DNA of 7,239 nucleotides from Candidatus Troglogloeales bacterium (GTDB lineage: Bacteria > Nitrospirota > Nitrospiria > SBBL01 > SBBT01). Position 1 is the stretch's first letter, and each line of letters opens with the position of its first letter. Shown here one piece after another: positions 1 through 5,565 of the stretch. A program made the translations under genes and the position numbers. The notes below the pieces were generated by a model that was not told where the DNA came from, searched no databases, and worked only from the letters and a program-made list of their open reading frames with translations. The DNA lies in contig SBBT01000107.1 of the NCBI GenBank assembly GCA_005239595.1, positions 1-7,239 on the forward strand. The letters are read 5' to 3'.

Positions 1-209
1 ATCCCTCACAGAACCGGACAAGCGGCTTTCCCATGTTGTTTACCTCTCTAAGGTGATGGTATGGAGTGAAGGATTGGCAGAGTAATTGGACCGATGCTAT
101 AAGGGTAGATGAAATTGCGAGGTAAGAAATTGACCTTGCAAAAATAACCAAGCATCACAAGGAGGCGAGTCAGAAGCTTTGCGGAGCCAGAAGACGCACC
201 CCCTTGTGA
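1..209. other. Left flank without a recognisable gene; possible group II intron remnant at the very start
   Basis: No open frame here looks like a protein. Read on the minus strand, positions 1-30 give a segment containing GTCCGGTTCTGTGAGGGAT, which resembles the conserved stem found near the reverse transcriptase gene in many bacterial group II introns; this is from memory of the family. The matching 5' half of that stem is not present inward, so it would be a broken copy or a junction at about position 31-34. A Shine-Dalgarno-like AAGGAGG at 159-165 is not followed by a sensible start codon. A small hairpin, CCTTG-TGAG-CAAGG, lies at 202-215. The left end of the neighbouring transposon may lie somewhere in this stretch, but I could not match it to the right end. 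Confidence 0.3.
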
Positions 210-317
210 GCAAGGCAGCCGACAATTCAGCTACCCTACTTTAACAAATTTGAGACGATTTGGGAATACGAAAAATCATTTGTTTCGGCTCAGATCGATT
301 TTGTCTCTTTTCTTGGG

Positions 318-875
318 GTGCATTGTCCGATCTGCGGAGGGGTGGATTGCTATCGAGAGATTTCCTGCTACTGGCGTTATGCGATCGAGTTGTTTCCAGA
401 GTTCAAGAAGAAGCGAATTCCTGTAGCACGCTTTATATGTCGCCGGCACCGGAAGACCTTCTCTTTGTTGCCCATCCAGTTAATCCCATACTTTCAGTAC
501 ACGGTGGGGGCCGTAGTGGGGACTCTGTTTTTGGGGATGGGGTGTTGGCAGATGGGACAGAAAGGCTTTCATGGCGCATCGGTGGAAGTGGACCCGGAGA
601 GTTTGGTTACCCCGTGGTTAATTACCTGCTGGCTGGTAGCTGTGGTCCAAGGGCTTCGCCGTGGACATGCCGTGTTGAGGCAGTTTTACAATCTGGATGG
701 CATACACACCTCCGGAGCCTGGGAAGAAGCGGCGGCCTACTTCGCAGCTTTTGGCTTAAGGCCGAAGATCGACAGAGTTTCCCTTTTGATGGACCTCGTG
801 TACCGCTACAGCCGCAGAACGGGTCAATTTCTCCTCGGTACGCCTTCTCAATATCGTGGCTCTGTCCGTCCATAA
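318..875 (+). CDS. DUF6431-like zinc-ribbon protein of a transposition module; 5' end doubtful
   Basis: Counted from the GTG at 318 the protein has 185 residues. It starts with a zinc-ribbon-like segment: a CPICG knuckle (C3, C6) and a later C41-x2-H44 followed by KTFSLLP, in the manner of the CxxC...TFS ribbons of transposase-associated proteins. A conserved-looking SLLPIQLIPYFQYT block (49-62) and a mostly helical remainder follow. The overall pattern recalls the uncharacterised DUF6431 family, which I associate with DDE transposase/AAA ATPase neighbourhoods; that is recognition from memory. Function is unknown; a DNA-binding or regulatory role is inference. The GTG has no clear ribosome site. 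The frame stays open upstream to the TGA at 207-209 and encodes protein-like sequence (IQLPYFNKFETIWEYEKSF), yet holds no ATG, GTG or TTG before 318. The true start may be an ATT at 225, or may have been lost by mutation or truncation. The C-terminus looks natural, ending at TAA 873-875. Confidence 0.6.
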   Translation: MHCPICGGVDCYREISCYWRYAIELFPEFKKKRIPVARFICRRHRKTFSLLPIQLIPYFQYTVGAVVGTLFLGMGCWQMGQKGFHGASVEVDPESLVTPWLITCWLVAVVQGLRRGHAVLRQFYNLDGIHTSGAWEEAAAYFAAFGLRPKIDRVSLLMDLVYRYSRRTGQFLLGTPSQYRGSVRP

Positions 876-1081
876 GTTTTTCTTTCTCAAAATCCCCCTG
901 GGGTTGTCGACCGAAATCTTCCCTTTTGCTCTGACCAACCTCTCTCGGCGATTCTGGGCTGAGGGTTCTGAGAGTGATTGTACAGAGCCTTGCTAACGGT
1001 CGGTGTTTGTGTGGATTTATCATGGGCTTCATGGTCATCCTGCTTCGATGATCAAAAAACCCTACACAGGAGGACAAGCCC
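876..1081. other. Intergenic region between the DUF6431-like gene and the transposase gene
   Basis: About 206 bases without a supported gene. It ends in a strong Shine-Dalgarno sequence, CAGGAGGA (1067-1074), eight bases ahead of the transposase ATG at 1082. A short palindrome CCCCCTGGGG sits near 892-901. Two motifs, CTCAAAATCCCCCT near 886 and ATCAAAAAACCCT near 1051, resemble the TCAAAAACC repeats found near the right end of the module (3456 and 3489) in the same orientation; this may be chance. I see no convincing -35/-10 pair, though the transposase operon must be driven from here or from further upstream. Confidence 0.4.
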
Positions 1082-2338
1082 ATGGACAAAGAGATTCGAG
1101 AAAAGATCGCCCTCAAACGCTATCAGCTCATCAGCCCCGTGCTGGCCGAACCCGCAAGGGCTCAAAACGAGTACTTTCGAAAACAGGCCGAGATCGAGCA
1201 CGAATTCCCCCGCTACGGTCTGAGGAGGGTCACTGTTTCCACAATGAAGGCCTGGCTCCGGAAGTATCGGAAAGGAGGTTTTGATACCCTCAAGCCTAAA
1301 AACCGCTCCGATGGGGGTAGACCCAAACGCTTCACGGAGGATCTGCTCAAGACCATTGAGATCAAGTGCAAGGCCTATCCCTCCCTGCCCGTGCAAAAAC
1401 TTTATGAAATGCTTCGGGATCAGGATCTATTGGGACAGCCTCCGGTTCACTACAACACCTTACTCCGGGTGGTCAAAGAGCAGGGATGGCTCCCGCTCAA
1501 GAATCGGACCGATGTGCGCAAGGCCTACGAAGTGGACAACGTCAACGATCTCTGGATCTCAGACTTCATGCATGGCCCCCAGGTCCGCACCGCGAATCGC
1601 TCGGCCAAAGCCATCCTTTGCGCCATCCTCGATGACCACTCCCGCATGGTGGTCGGTCATGCCTTCAGCACCTCCGAGACGATCAGCGCCCTGACGGTCG
1701 TTCTCAAGGAGGCTTTCCTGGCCTATGGCATTCCTAAGCGCTTGTACGTCGATAATAGTTCGACGTTCTCTTCCGATCTATTGACTCGAAGCTGTGCCCA
1801 AGCCGGAATCTCCCTCATTCACTCTAAGCCCTATGACAGCCCTTCCCGCGGGAAGATAGAACGCCTGTTCAGGACCGTGCGAGAACGTTTCCTCTCGGCT
1901 CTCCACGAGGGGCTTACCCTGGAGGAACTGAATGAAGCATTCTCTCTGTGGCTCCAGGAAGACTATCACCATAAACTTCACACCGGGATCGAGGAGAGAC
2001 CTATCGACCGCTATAACAGCTCCGTGGGCCAGGTCCTAATCCGCAGGCTCTCCCGAGAGGAGTTAGATGAAATCTTTCTCATCCGTCACGAACGGGTCGT
2101 CAATCACGATGCCACCATCAGCTTTAAAGGTGCTCTCTACGAGGTCCCCGCCGCCTATATCCGTCAACGTATCGAGATCCGCCACCCCGTCGATGCTCCC
2201 GAAGAGCTCTTTCTCTATGACAACGGCGTTCGGGTGGGCCGGATCAAGCTGCTCGATAAACAGGAGAATGCCCGCACCTTCCGGCCTCAGCAGGTCTCGA
2301 CCCATCTGTCCTTTCACAAAGGGGAGGTTCTGCCATGA
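1082..2338 (+). CDS. DDE transposase, TniA/IS481-like (rve integrase core, Mu-type C-terminus)
   Basis: A 418-residue transposase of the retroviral-integrase superfamily that would catalyse strand cleavage and joining of transposon ends. The N-terminal ~140 residues look like tandem helix-turn-helix DNA-binding segments (for example RRVTVSTMKAWLRKYRKGG, 48-66). The catalytic core follows: D161 in WISDF, D224 in LYVDN and E260 in GKIERLF, separated by 35 residues from the second Asp as in classical DD(35)E enzymes; LDDHSR (183-188) is also typical. Residues ~330-400 (NHDATISFKGALYEVPAAYI...) fit the small beta-barrel of Mu-type transposases. The ATG at 1082 is well placed behind CAGGAGGA. The stop overlaps the next gene's start (ATGA at 2335-2338), so transposase and ATPase are translationally coupled. 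The pairing with an AAA+ ATPase points to a TniA/TnsB-like mechanism rather than a simple IS481 element. All catalytic residues are present, so it may be active. Confidence 0.9.
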   Translation: MDKEIREKIALKRYQLISPVLAEPARAQNEYFRKQAEIEHEFPRYGLRRVTVSTMKAWLRKYRKGGFDTLKPKNRSDGGRPKRFTEDLLKTIEIKCKAYPSLPVQKLYEMLRDQDLLGQPPVHYNTLLRVVKEQGWLPLKNRTDVRKAYEVDNVNDLWISDFMHGPQVRTANRSAKAILCAILDDHSRMVVGHAFSTSETISALTVVLKEAFLAYGIPKRLYVDNSSTFSSDLLTRSCAQAGISLIHSKPYDSPSRGKIERLFRTVRERFLSALHEGLTLEELNEAFSLWLQEDYHHKLHTGIEERPIDRYNSSVGQVLIRRLSREELDEIFLIRHERVVNHDATISFKGALYEVPAAYIRQRIEIRHPVDAPEELFLYDNGVRVGRIKLLDKQENARTFRPQQVSTHLSFHKGEVLP

Positions 2339-3138
2339 AAGACCTGCTCGCCTGGTTTGGTCTCAAAGGATTTCCTTTTGATAAGAATCTCAAGACCCAG
2401 GATGTCTTCGAGACTGAGCCCTTCAAGGAAGCCATGGCTCGGTTCGATTATATCAAACGGCGGGGCGGCATCTTGCTTCTCACCGGAGACCCCGGGGTGG
2501 GAAAGACCCTCGCCCTGAGGCGCTACGTGGACACCCTTAATGAGAACCTTTTCAAACCGTACTATACCCCCCTTTCCACCTTGAGTCGCGCGGATCTATT
2601 GTATCACTTAAATCGTCTGCTTGGCCTCCCCCAGAGACTCTCCAAGAGTGCCGTCTATGGCCAGATCCAAAAAACCCTTCTGGAATCCAGGGAAAGTTCT
2701 GGAAAAACTGTCTTCCTCATCATCGACGAGGCCCATCTTCTTCAAACCGGCCCCCTGGAAGAGCTCAGACTGCTCACCAACTTCAAGATGGACTCCTATG
2801 ACCCCTTCATCCTGGTCCTCTCCGGTCAGTCCGATCTGAAGCGGATCATGGAGTTTGCTGTCATGGAACCCTTTAACCAGAGGATCGCCATGCGTTATCA
2901 CATGCCAGGCCTTACTCTCGAAGAAACCAGACACTATGTAATTCATCACCTCAAACTGGCGGGCGCAAAGGAGCCTCTCCTCGACGAGCATGCGATCGAG
3001 GCCGTCCATCAGGTCTCCTTCGGCATCCCCAGAAAAATTGGCACCGTCGTCGAGCAGGCCCTCACCTACGCCATGTTCGACCAAAAACGCACCGTCACCG
3101 CCGAGATGGTGCTCAAGGTCAAGAACCTTGAAGGGTAG
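2335..3138 (+). CDS. TniB/ExeA-like AAA+ ATPase, transposition partner protein
   Basis: A 267-residue AAA+ ATPase. It begins with an ExeA/TniB-like WFGLKGFPFDKN segment (7-18). Walker A is GDPGVGKT (51-58), Walker B VFLIIDEAH (126-134) with D131 and E132, a sensor-1-like LVLSGQ lies at 160-165, candidate arginine-finger residues are in NQRIAMR (R183, R187), and sensor 2 lies in GIPRKIG (R233). In Tn7/Mu/Tn5053-type elements such ATPases bind DNA, choose the target and activate the DDE transposase; applying that role here is inference from family and neighbourhood. The start overlaps the transposase stop by four bases, with GGGGAGG just upstream as ribosome site. Length and motif order are normal for the family. 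Unlike IstB it is not paired with an IstA-type transposase. No TniQ-like adaptor gene is visible in the window. Confidence 0.87.
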   Translation: MKDLLAWFGLKGFPFDKNLKTQDVFETEPFKEAMARFDYIKRRGGILLLTGDPGVGKTLALRRYVDTLNENLFKPYYTPLSTLSRADLLYHLNRLLGLPQRLSKSAVYGQIQKTLLESRESSGKTVFLIIDEAHLLQTGPLEELRLLTNFKMDSYDPFILVLSGQSDLKRIMEFAVMEPFNQRIAMRYHMPGLTLEETRHYVIHHLKLAGAKEPLLDEHAIEAVHQVSFGIPRKIGTVVEQALTYAMFDQKRTVTAEMVLKVKNLEG

Positions 3139-3156
3139 CGGAGAAAGGAAAAAGAA

Positions 3157-3345
3157 ATGAAAGATGAAAAGGAAATTCAAACTGCTTGGGAAATCTGGAT
3201 GCTCATCAACCGACTCAACGATCTCCTCTGGGATCGCTATGAAGAGGACTTCCCCGATATCGATCCATACGAACAACAGGATCCATGCCTGGGTCCCCTT
3301 GGACCTCTGGGCGTCATAGACGCTCAGGATAAAACGCACGGGTGA
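3157..3345 (+). CDS. Small acidic protein of unknown function, last gene of the transposase operon
   Basis: A 62-residue protein that I do not recognise. It starts 18 bases after the ATPase stop behind a purine-rich ribosome site (GGAGAAAGG), has consistent spacing, and is followed by an intrinsic terminator, so it is most likely the third gene of the operon. Residues 1-33 look amphipathic-helical with several Trp and Leu residues (AWEIWMLINRLNDLLWDRY, 10-28); the remainder is acidic and proline/glycine-containing (DFPDIDPYEQQDPCLGPLGPLG). It has no signal peptide, membrane segment or cysteine cluster. It might be a regulator or a small accessory factor binding the ATPase or transposase, but this is speculation from position only. 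Confidence 0.6.
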   Translation: MKDEKEIQTAWEIWMLINRLNDLLWDRYEEDFPDIDPYEQQDPCLGPLGPLGVIDAQDKTHG

Positions 3346-3394
3346 TCCGGACTCTAAAGGAAAAGCACTTGCAAGCGCAAATGGAAAACAAATT

Positions 3395-3434
3395 CGGACC
3401 GGGAGGCCCTTCTTACCCCTCGGTCCGTTTTCTT
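3395..3434 (+). terminator. Rho-independent terminator after the transposase operon
   Basis: The arms CGGACCG (3395-3401) and CGGTCCG (3421-3427) pair perfectly, the stem can extend with GAGG/CCTC-like pairing inside, and the 3' arm is followed by TTTTCTTCT. It lies about 50 bases after the stop of the 62-residue gene, as expected for the end of that operon, and separates it from the recombinase genes downstream. Confidence 0.75.
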
Positions 3435-3455
3435 CTACTGGTTATTTCAATCCGA

Positions 3456-3549
3456 TCAAAAACCTCTCAAACCGCAAAAAACGTTTTGTCAAAAACCCTC
3501 TCTTCCCCGCTGCCTTTGGTCAGAATAAGACCTTAAAACTCTGTCAAAA
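3456..3549 (+). repeat. Repeated TCAAAAACC-type motifs near the right end of the transposition module
   Basis: Three similar blocks in the same orientation: TCAAAAACCTCT (3456-3467), TCAAAAACCCTC (3489-3500) and a shorter TGTCAAAATAACG at 3543-3555; the last two share TGTCAAAA. Tn7/Tn5053-type transposons carry several such transposase-binding repeats at each end. The spacings (33 and 55 bases) are irregular and no clear inverted counterpart was found at the left side, so the assignment is tentative. Confidence 0.35.
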
Positions 3550-3552
3550 TAA

Positions 3553-3571
3553 CGTTGTGATCAACACAACG
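3553..3571. repeat. Short perfect inverted repeat at the junction of the two mobile elements
   Basis: CGTTGTGATCAACACAACG consists of 7-bp arms (3553-3559 and 3565-3571) around the 5-base spacer ATCAA. It lies exactly where the truncated recombinase frame opens, so it either belongs to the transposon end, was the insertion target, or is a by-product of the junction. Confidence 0.5.
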
Positions 3572-3585
3572 ATCCGCTCGGCTAT

Positions 3586-4278
3586 GTGCCCGAACCCTTG
3601 AGAGTCATCCCCTCGCAGGGGGCTCACTCGCCCTATATCTACAGCCCTTCTCAGATTCAGGCGCTCTTGGTGGCCGCCTCTAACCTCCCGCTAGCAAACT
3701 CCCTTCGACCTCACACCTACCGGACCCTTCTGGGACTTCTCTACAGCACCGGGATCCGGATCGGGGAGGCCTTGGCCTTGAGCCGAGAGGACTTCCAGGA
3801 GGCCAAGCAACGCCTCTACATCGCCCAAGGCAAGTTCCGAAAGGCTCGTTGGGTGCCTCTGAGCGCTTCCACCTCCCAGGCACTACAGCAATACCTGCAC
3901 AAACGGTTGAAGATCAAGCCATGCTCGCCCGACTCCCCGCTCTTCCTCAATCAGCGATCCCGCCGCCTGACTCCTTGCACCGTCAACCAGATCTTCCGCT
4001 ATCTGTTGGGGCAATGCGGGATCTGTCACAGCAAGCTCACCGGTCCCCGCATCCACGATCTGCGACACACCTTTGCGGTTCAGAGGCTGTTGGCCTGGTA
4101 TCGGGATGGACAGGACCTCAATGCCAGGCTTCCATGGCTGGCCACCTATATGGGCCACGTGGATGTCCATTCCACTCAAGTCTACCTTCAGGCAACACCG
4201 GAGCTGATTGCACAGGTCGATCGGCGCTTTTATCACCACTACCTGCATCAGGTTAAACCCCAAGGAGGAACCCCATGA
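3586..4278 (+). CDS. Tyrosine recombinase, catalytic domain only (N-terminally truncated remnant)
   Basis: From the GTG at 3586 the protein has 230 residues and consists almost wholly of a tyrosine recombinase (phage integrase family) catalytic domain, which would cut and rejoin DNA through a 3'-phosphotyrosine link. Visible catalytic residues are R58 (TGIRIGE), K83 in the beta-hairpin (QGKFRKARW), H157 and R160 (HDLRH), H191 (YMGH) and Y200 (STQVYL), all in normal order. The N-terminal SAM-like core-binding domain is missing. The frame is open back to a TAA at 3550-3552 and the first residues upstream of the GTG (NDPLGYVPEP) still look like protein, so the gene was probably cut by the adjacent transposition module. 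No ribosome site precedes the GTG. Its stop overlaps the next recombinase start (ATGA, 4275-4278), so they were co-translated. It is probably inactive without its core-binding domain. The related family type is that of multi-recombinase (RIT-like) elements, by inference. Confidence 0.8.
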   Translation: MPEPLRVIPSQGAHSPYIYSPSQIQALLVAASNLPLANSLRPHTYRTLLGLLYSTGIRIGEALALSREDFQEAKQRLYIAQGKFRKARWVPLSASTSQALQQYLHKRLKIKPCSPDSPLFLNQRSRRLTPCTVNQIFRYLLGQCGICHSKLTGPRIHDLRHTFAVQRLLAWYRDGQDLNARLPWLATYMGHVDVHSTQVYLQATPELIAQVDRRFYHHYLHQVKPQGGTP

Positions 4279-5300
4279 TACCCACGCTTGCCAACTTTAT
4301 CAAACGTTTCTTTAGCCACTACCTGCCAACCCAAAAAGGCCTTGCAGTCAATACGATCATGGCTTACCGTGACGCCATTAAGCTCCTGTTGGGCTATGCG
4401 TCCGACACGCTGAACAAGAAGGTCGAGCACCTCGGCGTTGAAGATATCAACGAATCGCTTGTGTTGGGTTTCCTCGATCATGTGGAAAACACCCGGGACT
4501 GCTGTCCCAGAACCCGCAATGCCAGACTGGCAGCGATCCGCGCCCTCTCCGGCTTTATGGCACGGGAGGAACCCACCCTGTTGCTCCACGCCCAGACCAT
4601 CCGCACCATCCCTCTCAAACGCACAGAGCACAAAACCGTCGACTACCTCGAAGAGAAGGAAATGCAGGCGCTCCTTTACGCCGTGGACCTCGACTCCCGT
4701 ACCGGAGTCCGGGACAAAGCCTTGCTGATCCTGCTCTACAATACTGGCGCTCGGGTCAGCGAAATCGTACAACTGAAACTGCCAGACCTACGTCTCGATG
4801 GCGTCGCCCAAGTCAATCTCCTGGGCAAAGGCAAGAAATATCGAAGTTGTCCCTTGTGGCCCGAAACTCTCCAAGCTCTCCACGATTATCTCCAACAGCG
4901 CACAGCAAAAGATCCGACCGCCCAGCAGCTCTTCCTAAACGCGAATGGCTCACCTGTCGCACGCTTCGGCGTGCGCCACATCATCAGCAAATATGCGGCT
5001 AAAGCTAAAAGCCAATGCCCATCCCTTGCCGCCAAGGCCGTCAACCCGCACACCCTCCGCCATACCACCGCAATGCATCTGCTGCGGGCAGGTAACGATA
5101 TCAATATGGTCAGCTACTGGCTTGGGCACGCCGATATCAACACTACACACATCTATCTGGAAATCGACATGGATATGAAGCGACGGATGCTCCAAAAAAC
5201 CGAAGCTCCTACCGTCAAAAAGCCTCTTCCATGGCAGAAACCCAATGTCTTACAGTGGCTCAATGCCCTTGCAAAAACACCGCAATATTATGTGCAGTAA
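4275..5300 (+). CDS. Tyrosine recombinase (XerC/D-like), full length
   Basis: A 341-residue site-specific recombinase. Residues 1-~110 form the SAM-like core-binding domain (FIKRFFSHYLPTQKGLAVNT...), the rest the catalytic domain with R160 (NTGARVSE), K185 (LLGKGKKYR), H259 and R262 (HTLRHT), H285 (WLGH) and the nucleophile Y294 (TTHIYLE). All active-site residues are present. A tail of ~47 residues follows the tyrosine. A good ribosome site (AAGGAGG at 4262-4268) precedes the ATG at 4275, which overlaps the stop of the truncated recombinase. Tandem, overlapping recombinases are typical of RIT-like or Tn554-like elements, where two or three enzymes act together on palindromic ends; a palindromic array lies just downstream at 5352-5406. 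Whether it works alone is unknown, since its upstream partner or partners are truncated or lost. It lacks the traits of host XerC/XerD, such as a housekeeping gene context. Confidence 0.9.
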   Translation: MIPTLANFIKRFFSHYLPTQKGLAVNTIMAYRDAIKLLLGYASDTLNKKVEHLGVEDINESLVLGFLDHVENTRDCCPRTRNARLAAIRALSGFMAREEPTLLLHAQTIRTIPLKRTEHKTVDYLEEKEMQALLYAVDLDSRTGVRDKALLILLYNTGARVSEIVQLKLPDLRLDGVAQVNLLGKGKKYRSCPLWPETLQALHDYLQQRTAKDPTAQQLFLNANGSPVARFGVRHIISKYAAKAKSQCPSLAAKAVNPHTLRHTTAMHLLRAGNDINMVSYWLGHADINTTHIYLEIDMDMKRRMLQKTEAPTVKKPLPWQKPNVLQWLNALAKTPQYYVQ

Positions 5301-5351
5301 AATATTGACCAGAGCCAGAAAATGAAGGATAATTCGCGCGTGAACGAGATC

Positions 5352-5406
5352 AACTTCACATAATCTGGAACTTCACATAACATGCCTTATGTTGAGCTCA
5401 ACATAA
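5352..5406. repeat. Direct repeats plus a perfect 20-bp palindrome: candidate recombinase binding array
   Basis: AACTTCACATAA occurs at 5352-5363 and again at 5369-5380, 17 bases apart. It is followed at 5387-5406 by TTATGTTGAGCTCAACATAA, a perfect 20-bp palindrome. All arms share the core ACATAA (three times forward, once reversed). Paired inverted and direct half-sites of this size are what tyrosine recombinases bind, and the array starts 51 bases after the recombinase stop codon, so it is probably one end or the core site of that element. It has no T-tract and no loop, so it is not a convincing terminator. Confidence 0.6.
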
Positions 5407-5520
5407 AATATGATTCCCCATGAGACAGTAAGCATGACAGAGCCAATTAAACCTCTCTACAACCATCGATAACATTTCGTAATGGTCTTGCCATAAAAAC
5501 ACCATATCAAATAAAAAGTA

Positions 5521-5543
5521 TTATTGCAAGACCTGACCCCATA
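5521..5543. repeat. REP-like short repeat containing GCAAGACCTGACCCC
   Basis: The segment TTATTGCAAGACCTGACCCC (5521-5540) resembles a short sequence often seen scattered in proteobacterial genomes beside IS200-like REP-associated (Y1) transposases, usually with an inverted partner; this is recalled, not searched. Only this single copy is present in the window. It lies ten bases from parS. Confidence 0.35.
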
Positions 5544-5549
5544 TTTCTA

Positions 5550-5565
5550 TGTTTCACGTGAAACA
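5550..5565. promoter_or_regulatory. parS: parS centromere-like site (ParB binding site)
   Basis: TGTTTCACGTGAAACA is a perfect 16-bp palindrome and matches the bacterial consensus parS (TGTTNCACGTGAAACA) at every position. ParB binds such sites, loads as a CTP-dependent clamp, spreads, and with ParA segregates the origin region. It lies directly after the TAA stop (5566-5568) of the minus-strand mnmE gene, in the stretch that usually leads toward mnmG and parAB near oriC. The match to an origin-proximal gene context makes a chance occurrence very unlikely. Confidence 0.92.

Larger units (their letters stand above)
318..3566 (+). mobile_element. TniA/TniB-type transposition module with DUF6431-like gene; ends not defined
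   Basis: The DUF6431-like gene, DDE transposase, AAA+ ATPase and 62-residue gene run in one direction and are followed by a terminator and a repeat-bearing, gene-free stretch. The right boundary must lie between about 3436 and 3567, because a truncated tyrosine recombinase reading frame opens at 3553; a terminus ending ...GATCAACA at 3566 would match the TGT...ACA ends of this superfamily. No target duplication or matching left end could be shown; a TGTTG at 34 is the only faint candidate. Only transposition functions and no cargo are visible. Confidence 0.55.
3553..5543 (+). mobile_element. Remnant of a tandem tyrosine-recombinase element
   Basis: Two overlapping recombinase genes followed by a palindromic array look like the 3' part of a multi-recombinase element. 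Its 5' part (the N-terminal domain of the first recombinase and perhaps one more recombinase gene) is absent at the boundary with the transposition module. The right end is not certain; it lies between the palindrome (5406) and parS (5550). Confidence 0.5.

Noticed and set aside
34..50. TGTTGTTTACC as the left terminus of the transposon
   Set aside because: Only the first five bases match the right-end candidate, and there is no target duplication, so I did not call it as an end.
260..934. 224-codon plus-strand frame overlapping the DUF6431-like gene
   Set aside because: The composition is implausible and no motif is visible; the overlapping frame from 318 has the zinc-ribbon pattern and a natural end.
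622..1116. Minus-strand frame of 164 codons
   Set aside because: It is Arg/Ser-rich shadow translation across two real plus-strand genes, with no ribosome site.
2608..3339. Long minus-strand open frame (243 codons) opposite the AAA+ ATPase
   Set aside because: It is antisense to a clear ATPase with all Walker motifs; its translation shows no domain and is explained by codon bias of the plus-strand gene.
4150..4162. Second CACGTG (GGCCACGTGG) as another parS
   Set aside because: The flanks do not match parS beyond the six-base core, and it lies in recombinase coding sequence.
5387..5406. Palindrome as a bidirectional terminator between recombinase and mnmE
   Set aside because: It is AT-rich, has no loop and no T-tract; a recombinase site fits better given the adjacent direct repeats.
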